NCBI RefSeq assembly: GCF_013342145.1
Contig: NZ_JABUQZ010000001.1
Span: forward strand, 2,542,001 to 2,606,000
DNA length: 64,000 nt
Direction: 5' to 3'
Origin: Haloterrigena gelatinilytica
GTDB lineage: Archaea > Halobacteriota > Halobacteria > Halobacteriales > Natrialbaceae
In this document: in pieces, positions 18,351 through 27,031 of the stretch
Position numbering within the stretch: position 1 is the first letter of the stretch
Layout of the letters: each line of letters begins with the position of its first letter
Translations under genes and position numbers: made by a program
Notes under the pieces: model-generated
What the model saw: only the letters and a program-made list of their open reading frames with translations
Databases searched by the model: none
What the model was told of the DNA's origin: nothing

Positions 18351-19487
18351 TCAGCAGCCGTTGTTCTCGTCGGCGTCGACGGTCCCCTCGACGGTCGCCG
18401 ATCCCTCGCACGTAATCGTGCTCGCCGTCGCATCTCCTTCGATCGTCGCGCCGTCTTTGAGCAGCACGTCCACGCCGGTTACGTCGTTCCGAACGACCGC
18501 GTTGCTCTTGAGCGTGACGTCGTCGTCGGCGTCGAGGGTATTCTCGACCGTCGATCTGGATTCGAGCGTCACTTCGCCTGCAGTAACCGGCCCCGTGATG
18601 ATGCTGTCCGATCCGATTCGAACCGTATTACGATCCGCGAGGACGTCGCCGTCGATCGACGATTCTCCCTCGAGTTTCAGTAGTTCGTCAGTGCCGGTCA
18701 CGGTTACACCGTCCCCGACGTATGCGTCAGTGAGAGAGACCGACCGTTTCTCGGACAGAATGCGCTCGCCCACTTCGGTGTCCCTCTTGAGCGCGACCGT
18801 ATCGCTTTCCGCGCTATCGGGAATCCTGAAATCGCCGGTGATCGTCCACTCGGTCTCTAGCTCGGAGATCCGTTCACTGTCGACATCGCCGTTGATCGTT
18901 CCACCGTGGAGATCGAGACTGCCGGCCATACTCAGATTGGCCATCCCGTTCAGTTCGCCACCGTGCATGGTCAGATCGACGTCGACCCGCTCCGAGTCGT
19001 CACCGAGGTTACACGTGAGTTCCTCGCCGGACGTGATCGTCAGTGACCCGTCGTCGATCGCTTCCTCGCACAGGCCTAACGACACGCCGCGTAACTCGTA
19101 CGTATCCACCAGCGTACCCGAACTGATCACCTGAATCACGTCGCCCTCCTCGAGCGAGTCCGGACAGTCGCTGCCCTCGAGAAGCGTGACCGAGCCCTTT
19201 CCGAGCGTCCCGTCGCCGTCCCAGGAGCCGCAACTCCCGGCGCCCCGCAGTTGGAGTTCGGTGTTCCCGGCGGACAGGCCTCGAGCGTCGGCCAACGCGA
19301 TCAGTACCGTCCCGTTCTGGTCCTCTTCGTAGACGATATCGGCCTCCGGCGACCGATCGATGAAGTCCGTCCCGAGAATCGCCGTCGCGAGGATCGCCAT
19401 CGTTATCGTCACGATTCCGACGAGCAGCACCGTCCCGATGACGATCGAGATGCCGCGGTCTCCCCACTGAAGCTGACGTATCCGCAT
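18351..19487 (-). CDS. Type IV pilin-like secreted protein with bactofilin-like repeat region
   Basis: 378 residues from ATG 19487 (MRIRQLQWGDRGIS); an in-frame TTG lies at 19502. The N terminus has the archaeal pilin pattern: basic leader, DRGIS, then the hydrophobic helix IVIGTVLLVGIVTITMAILA (residues 14-33), so prepilin peptidase processing and membrane or pilus insertion are inferred. The rest is Asp/Thr/Val-rich with many short strands of the type GxVTAxEVTLxSxSxVxxxVxADxDVTL, like polymer-forming (bactofilin-type) beta-solenoids, and contains about seven cysteines, which is unusual for a haloarchaeal protein. It is convergent with the siderophore synthetase and flanked by the 98-bp direct repeats, so it appears to have been inserted. 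Confidence 0.7.
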   Translation of the reverse strand: MRIRQLQWGDRGISIVIGTVLLVGIVTITMAILATAILGTDFIDRSPEADIVYEEDQNGTVLIALADARGLSAGNTELQLRGAGSCGSWDGDGTLGKGSVTLLEGSDCPDSLEEGDVIQVISSGTLVDTYELRGVSLGLCEEAIDDGSLTITSGEELTCNLGDDSERVDVDLTMHGGELNGMANLSMAGSLDLHGGTINGDVDSERISELETEWTITGDFRIPDSAESDTVALKRDTEVGERILSEKRSVSLTDAYVGDGVTVTGTDELLKLEGESSIDGDVLADRNTVRIGSDSIITGPVTAGEVTLESRSTVENTLDADDDVTLKSNAVVRNDVTGVDVLLKDGATIEGDATASTITCEGSATVEGTVDADENNGC

Positions 19488-19554
19488 CGGTCGTAGTTTC
19501 AATCACAGTGACTAACACTTTGTGGGTACAGTCTGTGATTCAGGTAGAAAGCGA

Positions 19555-19683
19555 CGCGACGGACGCGGACTGTTCGACGAGCCGGCGACGCACAAGGCGC
19601 TGACCGCGATGCGACTGCGGGGGAAACGCCACGAGTACGTCACGAGCGAGGTGTCGAATCCGCTGTCTCGGTTCGACCGGTAG
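19555..19683 (+). pseudogene. Duplicated 3' end of the siderophore synthetase gene (98-bp repeat, copy 2)
   Basis: Reading in frame gives RRDGRGLFDEPATHKAL and so on to NPLSRFDR and a TAG at 19681-19683. The near-identical core is 19570-19667. There is no start codon or 5' part, so this is a remnant. The most economical reading is that it is the original end of the synthetase gene, now separated from the rest by the inserted pilin region. Copy 1 would then have arrived with the insertion and restored the C terminus. Confidence 0.75.
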
Positions 19684-19734
19684 CGAACCGACTCGACGCC
19701 AGCCTTTTCCCCGTTCTCCGCGTCGATTCGCTCG

Positions 19735-20469
19735 ATGGAGGCCGCCATTCTCACCGTCGGCGACGAAGTGCTCGCCGGCGATATCGCGAATACGAACGCG
19801 AAGTGGCTCGCGAGCCGGTTGACCGATCGCGGCGCGACCGTCGATCGGATTCTCACCCTCCCCGACGACCGCGACCGCATCGCGGCGACGATCCGGGAGT
19901 GGACGGACGCCCTCGACGCCGTGATCGTGACCGGCGGGCTCGGCGGTACTCACGACGACGTCACCGCCGATTCCCTCGCGGACGCGTTCGACCGCGAGCT
20001 CGTCGTCGACGAGTCCGTCCGTCGAGACGTCCACGAGACCGTCGCGGAGTACCGCGATCTCGATCCCGAGTCGGTCGCGCCCGAGGAGCTCGACTTCGAC
20101 GTCGACGCTTGGGCGGCGCTGCCCGCCGGGAGCCGACCGCTGCTGAATCCCGAGGGGCTCTGCCCCGGCTGCGTCCTCGAGAATGTGTACGCCTTCCCGG
20201 GCGTGCCCGCGGAGCTGAAAGCGCTGTTCGGGCAGATCGCCGGGGAATTTAGCGGCGACGCCGTCTCGAGGACCGTCTACACGCCACAGCCGGAGGCGTC
20301 GGTCGTCGACGCGATCGCCGACGCTCGCGAGCGCTTCGACGTGACGATCGGCAGCTATCCGGACACGGAGCGGCGAAACCGCCTGAAGGTGACCGGTACC
20401 GATCCCGAGACCGTCGATCGAGCCCTCGAGTGGCTCGCCGACCGGATCGACCTCGTCTCGGAAGCGTAG
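19735..20469 (+). CDS. CinA N-terminal/MoCF-type domain protein
   Basis: 244 residues with an intact MoaB/Mog-like fold: AILTVGDEVLAGDIANTNAKWLA (residues 4-26), DAVIVTGGLGGTHDDVTADSLADAF (60-84) and the later PAGSRPLLNPEGLCPG/VYAFPGVPAELKALF. This corresponds to the N-terminal domain of CinA (competence-damage protein, ADP-ribose/NMN-related pyrophosphatase in bacteria) without the C-terminal amidase domain. Stand-alone versions are common in archaea. Its exact role, in molybdopterin-related or NAD metabolism, is not clear. It is followed by coaBC after about 50 bp on the same strand. Confidence 0.8.
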   Translation: MEAAILTVGDEVLAGDIANTNAKWLASRLTDRGATVDRILTLPDDRDRIAATIREWTDALDAVIVTGGLGGTHDDVTADSLADAFDRELVVDESVRRDVHETVAEYRDLDPESVAPEELDFDVDAWAALPAGSRPLLNPEGLCPGCVLENVYAFPGVPAELKALFGQIAGEFSGDAVSRTVYTPQPEASVVDAIADARERFDVTIGSYPDTERRNRLKVTGTDPETVDRALEWLADRIDLVSEA

Positions 20470-20522
20470 TTCCGGAACCGCCTCGCTACGCTTAACACGC
20501 ATCGAGAGAGAATAGCAGACGA

Positions 20523-21743
20523 ATGCTCGAGGGAGTCAACGTCGCGCTCGGAGTGACGGGGTCGATCGCGGCCGTCAAGACGGTCGAACTGGCCCACGAG
20601 TTGCGACGACAGGGGGCCGAGGTGCGCGGCGTCATGACCGGCAGCGCGCAGGGAATCATCCATCCCTGGGCCGTGGAGTTCGCGACGGACAACGAGGTCG
20701 TCACCGAGATCACCGGCAGCGTCGAGCACGTCGAACTCTGTGGCAACGACGGCTGGGCCGACGTGTTCCTGATCGCGCCGGCGACGGCGAACACGGTCGG
20801 CAAGATCGCCGGTGCGGTCGACGACACGGCCGTGACGACCTGCGCGACGACCGCGCTCGGTGCCGACACGCCGGTCGTCGTCGCCCCCGCGATGCACGAA
20901 CCGATGTACGACCACCCCGGCGTCCTCGAGGCCATCGACACCGTCGCCGAGTGGGGCGTCGACTTCGTCGATCCGCGCCTCGAGGAGGGGAAGGCCAAGA
21001 TCGCCAGCGAGGAGGCGATCGTCTGCGACGTGGCCCGCGCGGCCGGCGAGCGATCGCTCGAGGGCGAGCGCGTCGTCGTCACCGGCGGCGCGACCGCCGA
21101 GTCGATCGATCCCGTGCGCGTGATCACGAACCGGTCGTCGGGGAAGATGGGGCGTGCGGTCGCGAGGGCCTGCTACGCTCGCGGCGCGGACGTGACGCTG
21201 GTCCACGGCGTCGTCGGCCCGCGACCGATCGGGGACGGCGACGGGCCGCCGGAAACCGACGGCGACGGGAACCTCCCCTACGCCGCCGTCCGGCACGTCG
21301 AGAGCGCGAGCGAGATGCTCGCGGCGACCCGCGACGCCTGTGCGGACGCGGACGCGCTGGTTTCGGCGGCCGCGATCGGCGACTACACCGTCGAGGGCAG
21401 CGACGAGAAGATCCGCTCCGGCCAGCAGCTCTCACTCGACCTCGAGCCGACGCCGAAACTCATCGACGAGGTCCGCGAGGCGCGACCCGACCTGCCGATC
21501 GTCGGCTTCAAGACCGAGACCTCCGGCGACGAGGCGGCGATGATCGAGAAGGCCCGCGAGACGCTCGAGCGCGCGGGCCTGGCCTTCGTCGTCGCCAACG
21601 ACGCGGGCGTGATGGGATCGGATCGGACCGCGGCGCTGCTGGTCCACGACGCCGACGCCGCCCGCTACGAGGGAACGAAGGCGGGACTGGGCGGCGAAAT
21701 CGCCGACTCGATCGCGGCAGTCGTCGGAAACAACTCATTATAA
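20523..21743 (+). CDS. coaBC: Bifunctional phosphopantothenoylcysteine decarboxylase/synthetase
   Basis: 406 residues. The N-terminal flavoprotein CoaC domain shows NVALGVTGSIAAVKTVEL, the catalytic His region SVEHVEL, ADVFLIAPATANTVGKIA and PAMHEPMY (the PxMNxxMW-like substrate motif, with His for Asn). The CoaB domain begins at VVVTGGATAESIDPVRVITNRSSGKMG and has DALVSAAAIGDYTV, TPKLIDEV and FVVANDAGVMGSD. The protein makes 4'-phosphopantetheine from phosphopantothenate and cysteine in CoA synthesis; CoaC uses FMN and archaeal CoaB uses CTP. Length and domain order are normal. Confidence 0.93.
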   Translation: MLEGVNVALGVTGSIAAVKTVELAHELRRQGAEVRGVMTGSAQGIIHPWAVEFATDNEVVTEITGSVEHVELCGNDGWADVFLIAPATANTVGKIAGAVDDTAVTTCATTALGADTPVVVAPAMHEPMYDHPGVLEAIDTVAEWGVDFVDPRLEEGKAKIASEEAIVCDVARAAGERSLEGERVVVTGGATAESIDPVRVITNRSSGKMGRAVARACYARGADVTLVHGVVGPRPIGDGDGPPETDGDGNLPYAAVRHVESASEMLAATRDACADADALVSAAAIGDYTVEGSDEKIRSGQQLSLDLEPTPKLIDEVREARPDLPIVGFKTETSGDEAAMIEKARETLERAGLAFVVANDAGVMGSDRTAALLVHDADAARYEGTKAGLGGEIADSIAAVVGNNSL

Positions 21744-21786
21744 CCGAATTGACGTTTGCGAAACCGGGCAGAGCGGGGCAAGAGAA

Positions 21787-21795
21787 TTATATACG
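21787..21795 (+). promoter_or_regulatory. Putative TATA box ahead of the 31-codon ORF and HTH gene
   Basis: ATTATATAC lies about 30 bases upstream of the ATG at 21823, the usual distance for a leaderless haloarchaeal transcript, and 130 bases before the GTG at 21925. This supports the small ORF as the first cistron. Confidence 0.45.
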
Positions 21796-21822
21796 AGGCG
21801 TTCGTGCGACGACGTAACAGCT

Positions 21823-21918
21823 ATGCGAACAGTCTCAATTGGTGATTCGAGTGCGGGATGGAACGCCGTCGTCGCCCCCGACGGCGCCGAGCGGTACCCG
21901 GTTGGCACCACGAGGTGA
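21823..21918 (+). CDS. Possible 31-residue leader protein
   Basis: ATG to TGA encodes MRTVSIGDSSAGWNAVVAPD followed by GAERYPVGTTR. The ORF begins at leaderless distance from a TATA box and ends 6 bases before the GTG of the next gene, as expected for a translated first cistron. Composition is not membrane-like and no motif is recognised. Translation is an inference from position alone. Confidence 0.4.
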   Translation: MRTVSIGDSSAGWNAVVAPDGAERYPVGTTR

Positions 21919-21924
21919 TTCGAC

Positions 21925-22554
21925 GTGCCCCAACAACAGCACCGGCGGCCCGACGAAACCGACGGTACGGACGTGACTGACGAACCGGCAGACACCGAGG
22001 AGAGCGATCCGCTTTCGAAGGGCGAAATCTTCGAAGTGCTGCGCAACCAGCGGCGACGCTACGTGTTGCAGTACCTGAAACAGGACGGTCGACCCGTCGC
22101 GCTCGGCGACCTCGCCCAGCAGGTCGCCGCCTGGGAGTACGACACGATCCCCGAGAAGGTGACGCCCGAACAGCGAAAGCGCGTCTACACGACCCTCCAG
22201 CAGACCCACCTCCCGAAGATGGACAAGTCCGGAATCCTCGTCTTTGACTCCGAGACGGGCGTCATCGAGGCGACCGACCGAACGCGGGACATCAGCGTCT
22301 ACCTGGAGATCGTCCCCGGCCGCGAGTTCGCTTGGCGGGAACTGTACCTCTCGCTGGGGGCGATCAGTTCCGCGCTGGTGGCCGCGCTGTGGCTCGAGAT
22401 CTATCCGCTGACGCTCCTGTCCAATCTGACGTGGGCCGGGATCATCGCCGTGACGGTCACGCTGGCGGCGGTCGCCCACATCTACCACGAGCGGAACATG
22501 CGGCTCGGCCACGGCGATCAGCCGCCCGAGCTCAGTTACACGAGCGACAAGTAG
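21925..22554 (+). CDS. Winged-helix regulator with C-terminal membrane segments (DUF7344-like)
   Basis: 209 residues from GTG 21925. After an acidic disordered tail (1-30), residues 33-120 form a winged-helix domain: [57 protein letters not shown] (recognition helix) and a wing with [14 protein letters not shown]. Two membrane helices follow (about 139-160 and 167-186), and the C terminus is charged. Haloarchaea have many such predicted membrane-tethered HTH proteins, sometimes fused with signalling parts. Target genes are not evident. Confidence 0.75.
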   Translation: MPQQQHRRPDETDGTDVTDEPADTEESDPLSKGEIFEVLRNQRRRYVLQYLKQDGRPVALGDLAQQVAAWEYDTIPEKVTPEQRKRVYTTLQQTHLPKMDKSGILVFDSETGVIEATDRTRDISVYLEIVPGREFAWRELYLSLGAISSALVAALWLEIYPLTLLSNLTWAGIIAVTVTLAAVAHIYHERNMRLGHGDQPPELSYTSDK

Positions 22555-22652
22555 CGCTCGCCGGCACACCGGCGCGCCGACCCACGGTGGGGGTCCGACA
22601 CACGGCTCGAGCGGATCGTCAACTTTTACTCCGCTACCGTCCGACCCACGAC

Positions 22653-23222
22653 ATGGATCAGTTGAAGCGGTCGCTTCTCGAGGCGCCGATCATCGAGAAA
22701 AACGGTTACCACTACTTCGTCCACCCGATCAGCGACGGCGTGCCGAAACTCGACCCCGGCCTGCTCCGGGAGATCGTCATCCGAATCATTCGGAAGGCGG
22801 AGCTCGAGGACGTCGATCGGATCGTCACGCCGGCGGCGATGGGGATCCACATTTCGACCGCGGTCTCGCTGATGACCGACATCCCGCTGACCGTCATCCG
22901 GAAGCGCCAGTACGGCCTCGACGACGAGGTCGCCATCTCCCAGCAGACCGGCTACTCGGAGAACGAGATGTACATCAACGACGTCCGCGAGGGCGAGAAG
23001 GTGCTCGTGCTCGACGACGTCCTCTCGACGGGCGGCACGCTCGCGGCCGTCCTCGACGCCCTCGACGAGATCGGCGCCGAGGTCATCGACACGGTCGCGG
23101 TCATCAAGAAGGTCGGCGGCGAGAACAAGGCCGCGGACGCCGGCCACGACGTCAAGACGCTGATCAACGTCGACGTCGTCGACGGCGAGGTCGTCATCGT
23201 CGACGAGGGCGGCGACTCGTAG
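22653..23222 (+). CDS. hpt: Purine phosphoribosyltransferase (hypoxanthine/guanine PRTase, archaeal)
   Basis: 189 residues from ATG 22653. The PRPP-binding motif [21 protein letters not shown] is at about residues 112-132, and the segment [20 protein letters not shown] precedes it as in archaeal APRT/HPRT-like enzymes; [28 protein letters not shown] is the flexible loop region. The enzyme salvages hypoxanthine/guanine (or adenine) with PRPP in the cytosol. The fold is certain; base specificity is inferred from the archaeal Hpt family. Confidence 0.85.
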   Translation: MDQLKRSLLEAPIIEKNGYHYFVHPISDGVPKLDPGLLREIVIRIIRKAELEDVDRIVTPAAMGIHISTAVSLMTDIPLTVIRKRQYGLDDEVAISQQTGYSENEMYINDVREGEKVLVLDDVLSTGGTLAAVLDALDEIGAEVIDTVAVIKKVGGENKAADAGHDVKTLINVDVVDGEVVIVDEGGDS

Positions 23223-23342
23223 GCGTCGCGCATCCGGTGCGTCAGTCGTTTCGAATCGATTAGAAATCACTAGTAGTTACTGAATGGGCAGCTGAGCGCT
23301 CGGTAACAAGGAATATAGTAGCGGACTGGGTATCCGTCACCA

Positions 23343-24986
23343 ATGGCACACACTGGTGAGGGTGATTTCGATCGATTCCCTCGTCGATCGGTGCTCGCCG
23401 GGCTGGGGGGGTTCGGCGTCGCCGGCGCGGCCGGCTGTATCAGCACCAACCCCGGGGTCGAACTCGAGAGCGACGCGGAAGAACTCATCTTCGAGGGCTT
23501 TCAGGAGGCGGGCGTCGAACCGCCCGTCGAGACGACGATTTACTCGAACGCCGAGAACGAGGGACGAAAGCGGTGGGCGCAGTTGGTCCAACGCGAACTG
23601 GACGACACCGATCTGTTCGACGTCTCGTTCGAGACCCTCGAGTGGACCTCCTACATCGATCTGGTCAACAACATGGCCGCCAACGAGGAGAACGCGCTCG
23701 TCTGTCTGGGATTTATCGGCGGCTGGGACCCGCACCAATACGTCTATCCGGGCTTTCACTCCGACAGTTTCACTCCGACCGGCCTCAACATCAACCACTA
23801 CGAGAACGAGCGGGTCGACGAGCTCATCGACGAGGGCGTCGCGACCGTCGACGAGGACGATCGCGTCGCGATCTACGAGGAGTTGCAGGAACTCCTCGTC
23901 GAGGAATCGCCGCTGTCGTTCGTTCGCGCGCCCGAGGAGATCGTCACCTACCGCGCCGACGCGGTCGACGGGTTCCGGACGTATCCGGTCCCCGGCGACG
24001 AGTACAAGTCGATCTACGCGCCGACGCTCGGCGTCTACACGGAACTCGCCGCCGACGAGACCGAACTCGTCGGCGACGTGGGGACGAAGATCGACAGCTA
24101 CGATCCGGTCCGAGCGGCCGACGACGTCTCGCACATGGCCACGGGCCTGCTCTACGAACAGCTCCTCGAGATCGACTTCGACGGGAGCGTGCGACCGCTG
24201 CTCGCGACCGACTGGCACCGGATCGACGAACGGACCTGGCGGTTCGAGTTGCGAGAGGGCGTCCGGTTCCACACCGGCGAACCGTTTACCGCCGCGGACG
24301 TCGAAGCGACCCTCGAGCGCTACGAGGGATCGCCCAGCGAACGGGACGTGTACACCTGGTACGAGAGCGCGGACGTCCTCGGCGACCACGAGATCGAGAT
24401 CACGCTCCGGCGGCCGTACGGGCCACTGGAAATAGCGGTCGCACAGGTGCCGATCCTCCCGAAAGCCGTCGCGGACGGCACGCACGACATCTCCGAGCGA
24501 CCGGTCGGAACGGGTCCGTACGCGTTCGAGAAGCACGAGCCCGCCCGGCTCTGGCGGCTGGTCGCCAACGAGGACCACTGGCACGACGGGAGCAACGGCG
24601 TCCCCGAAACGCCGCCGATCGAGACCGTAACGATGCGGATCATCACGGAAACGTCGGCCCGCCGCGGCGCCCTCGAGACGGGCGATATCCACCTGACGAC
24701 GGGCCTCCCGAACGAGAGCCTCGACGCGTTCGAGGACGACGACGGGTTCGTCGTCGACCGGACGACCGGCGCGGCCGTCGACTTCCTGGGCTATCCGAGC
24801 TACCGCGAGCCCTTCTCCAATCCGAAGGTCCGGCGCGGGATCGGGCGGCTCATCCCGCGCCAGCGGATCATCGAGGACGTGTTCAACGGCGCCGGCACTG
24901 CGGCCTACACGCCGATCTCCCCGACCCACGAGACGTTCGTCGATCCGGAGTTCGAAGCGCGCATCGTCGACGAGTACTTCAGCTAA
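23343..24986 (+). CDS. Circularly permuted family-5 solute-binding lipoprotein of the Dpp/Opp importer
   Basis: 547 residues. A Tat signal (FPRRSVLAG) and lipobox with Cys32 (VAGAAGC) predict a lipid-anchored exported protein. Residues 43-215 correspond to the C-terminal part of DppA-type proteins: SDAEELIFEGFQEAGVE (usually YDPEKAKxLLxEAG), the GxxGGWDPHQYV region, and YENERVDELIDEG. Residues 233-547 then correspond to the usual N-terminal two-thirds: SYDPVRAADDVSHMATGLLY, LREGVRFHTGEPFTAADVE, RPVGTGPYAF and FSNPKVRRGIGRLI, ending just before where YDPEKA would normally follow. The order of the two parts is swapped relative to the family, with new termini at the same hinge. Genes for the two permeases and two ATPases follow directly, so it is the receptor for a peptide-type importer; the ligand is unknown. 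Confidence 0.88.
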   Translation: MAHTGEGDFDRFPRRSVLAGLGGFGVAGAAGCISTNPGVELESDAEELIFEGFQEAGVEPPVETTIYSNAENEGRKRWAQLVQRELDDTDLFDVSFETLEWTSYIDLVNNMAANEENALVCLGFIGGWDPHQYVYPGFHSDSFTPTGLNINHYENERVDELIDEGVATVDEDDRVAIYEELQELLVEESPLSFVRAPEEIVTYRADAVDGFRTYPVPGDEYKSIYAPTLGVYTELAADETELVGDVGTKIDSYDPVRAADDVSHMATGLLYEQLLEIDFDGSVRPLLATDWHRIDERTWRFELREGVRFHTGEPFTAADVEATLERYEGSPSERDVYTWYESADVLGDHEIEITLRRPYGPLEIAVAQVPILPKAVADGTHDISERPVGTGPYAFEKHEPARLWRLVANEDHWHDGSNGVPETPPIETVTMRIITETSARRGALETGDIHLTTGLPNESLDAFEDDDGFVVDRTTGAAVDFLGYPSYREPFSNPKVRRGIGRLIPRQRIIEDVFNGAGTAAYTPISPTHETFVDPEFEARIVDEYFS

Positions 24987-25010
24987 CCGCCGCTCGAAAC
25001 TCGGCTCCAA

Positions 25011-25964
25011 ATGACGCTGGCCATCTACGTCCGAAAGCGGGTGCTGGCTTCGATCCCGGTACTGCTGGGTGTGACGGCCCTGACGTTTTCGCTCCTCCAC
25101 CTGACGCCGGGGGATCCGGTCGACGCCGTGCTCGGCTTTCGGGAGGTCGACCCGGCCGTCAGGGAGTCGCTGAAAGCCGAGTACAACCTCGACCGCCCGG
25201 TCTGGGAACAGTATCTGCTCTGGCTGCGCGACGCGCTCGTCCTCGAGTTCGGCCGGTCGCCGATCACGGGTCGCGACGTCGGGGCGACGATCGCCGACCG
25301 GCTGCCCTACACGCTCGTGCTCGGGGGCGCGGCGTGGCTCTGTTCGCTCCTGATCGGGATTCCGGCGGGGGTCGTCGCGGCCGTCAAGCGGGGCGAACCC
25401 GCCGACGAGGTCAGCCGCATCGCGGCCCTCGCCGGTATCGCGACGCCGAACTTCTGGCTGGGGCTGGTCCTCCTGTTCGTCTTCAGCGTCCACCTCGGCT
25501 GGTTCCGGGTCATTCCGCCCGACGCGCCGCTTTTGAGCCCCGCGACGCTGCGATTTCTGGTCCTGCCGACCATCACGCTCGGGACGGCCTCGGCCGCGCT
25601 CGTCGCGCGCCTGCTGCGCTCGTCGATGCTCCGGGAACTGAACGCGTCGTACGTCCGGACCGCCCGCGCGAAGGGGCTGCGCGAGCGAACGGTGATCTGC
25701 AAACACGTCCTTCGCAACTCCCTGACCGCCGTCGTCACCGTCGCCGGCCTCCAGTTGACCCTCCTCGTCGACGGCGCGGTCGTCGTCGAGCAGGTGTTCT
25801 CCTGGCCCGGCATAGGGCGGCTCCTGGTCGGCGCGATCGGACAGCGCGACCTCCCGACCGTCCAGGCGACGGTGCTGGTCGTCGCCGTCTCGGTCGTCCT
25901 CGCGAACCTGCTCGTCGATATCGTCTACGCCGTCCTCGACCCGCGGATCAGACACGAACGGTGA
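25011..25964 (+). CDS. ABC transporter permease, DppB/OppB type
   Basis: 317 residues with six membrane spans. The N-terminal VRKRVLASIPVLLGVTALTFSLLHLTPGDP is diagnostic of DppB-type permeases, and the EAA loop region reads YVRTARAKGLRERTVICKHVLRNSL (about residues 215-239). The C-terminal VDGAVVVEQVFSWPGIGRLL is also typical. It forms the membrane channel with the next gene product. It starts 25 bases after the binding-protein stop, and 11 bases separate it from the next gene. Confidence 0.92.
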   Translation: MTLAIYVRKRVLASIPVLLGVTALTFSLLHLTPGDPVDAVLGFREVDPAVRESLKAEYNLDRPVWEQYLLWLRDALVLEFGRSPITGRDVGATIADRLPYTLVLGGAAWLCSLLIGIPAGVVAAVKRGEPADEVSRIAALAGIATPNFWLGLVLLFVFSVHLGWFRVIPPDAPLLSPATLRFLVLPTITLGTASAALVARLLRSSMLRELNASYVRTARAKGLRERTVICKHVLRNSLTAVVTVAGLQLTLLVDGAVVVEQVFSWPGIGRLLVGAIGQRDLPTVQATVLVVAVSVVLANLLVDIVYAVLDPRIRHER

Positions 25965-25974
25965 CACACGACCC

Positions 25975-27030
25975 ATGACACGAGAGACACCGGATCGATC
26001 GACGACCGACCGCGGTCGGATTCGCATCGAGGGGTTCGACGAGGCGGTCGCGGCCGACCGCGACGACGACGCCGTCGATCCCTGGGCCGACGGACGGGCG
26101 AACGACGCCGAGACCCCGTCTCGAGGCCGTTTCGAGGACGCCTGGCGCCGCTTTCGATCGAACCGAACGGCCGTGCTCGGCCTCGCGATCATCGCGGCGC
26201 TCTCGGTCGTCGCGGTCTTCGCCCGCCCGATCGCGTTCTCGACGGCCGAGTACACGATCACGGTCCAGCCGTTCTCGCTGGCGCCGTACGATCCCGCCGA
26301 GATGTACGTCGGGCCGCCCAACGCCGGACCGTCGGCGGCCCACCCCTTCGGAACCGACTGGGCGGGCCGGGACCTGTTCTCCCGGGTCCTCGTCGGCGGG
26401 CGGTTCAGCCTCAGCATCGGGGTCGTCGCCGTCGCGCTCGCGCTGGTCGTCGGGATTCCGCTGGGCGCGATCGCCGGCTACTTCGGCGGCTGGGTCGACG
26501 AACTCGTCATGCGGGTCGTCGACACCCTCTACGCGTTCCCGTTTCTGGTGCTCGCGATCGCCGTCGTGGCGGTCGTCGGCCGCGGCTACTGGAACATCGT
26601 CGCCGCGCTCGCACTGACCGGCTGGATCGGCTACGCCCGCCTGCTGCGCGGGGAGATCCTCTCGGTGAAAGAACGCGAGTACGTTACCGCCGCGAGGGCC
26701 CTCGGGACGCCGGACCGGACCATCATCGCCAGACACGTCGTTCCGAACGCCGTCGCCCCCGTCGTCGTCCAGGCGACGCTGAACGTCGGGACGGTCGTCC
26801 TGACGGCCGCGGCGCTGGGCTTTCTGGGCCTCGGCCTCGAGCCGAGCACCGCCGAGTGGGGATCGATGCTCGCGAACGGCCGCGATTCGATCGCCGCCGG
26901 CCACTGGCACCGCACCGTCTTCCCCGGGCTGGCGATCTTCCTGTTCGTGATGGCGATCAACCTCGTCGGCGACGGGATCAACGACGCGCTCGATCCGCAG
27001 GGCGAGACCGCCGAACGGAGGCGTCGGTAG
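25975..27030 (+). CDS. ABC transporter permease, DppC/OppC type
   Basis: 351 residues. A hydrophilic acidic N-terminal tail of about 55 residues precedes the OppC core with RFRSNRTAVLGLAIIAALSV, AHPFGTDWAGRDLFSRVL, and the EAA loop YVTAARALGTPDRTIIARHVVPNAVAP. GFLGLGLEPSTAEWGSML near the C terminus is a family hallmark. It pairs with the upstream DppB-type permease. The stop is followed one base later by the GTG of the first ATPase, implying coupling. Confidence 0.92.
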   Translation: MTRETPDRSTTDRGRIRIEGFDEAVAADRDDDAVDPWADGRANDAETPSRGRFEDAWRRFRSNRTAVLGLAIIAALSVVAVFARPIAFSTAEYTITVQPFSLAPYDPAEMYVGPPNAGPSAAHPFGTDWAGRDLFSRVLVGGRFSLSIGVVAVALALVVGIPLGAIAGYFGGWVDELVMRVVDTLYAFPFLVLAIAVVAVVGRGYWNIVAALALTGWIGYARLLRGEILSVKEREYVTAARALGTPDRTIIARHVVPNAVAPVVVQATLNVGTVVLTAAALGFLGLGLEPSTAEWGSMLANGRDSIAAGHWHRTVFPGLAIFLFVMAINLVGDGINDALDPQGETAERRRR

Positions 27031-27031
27031 C

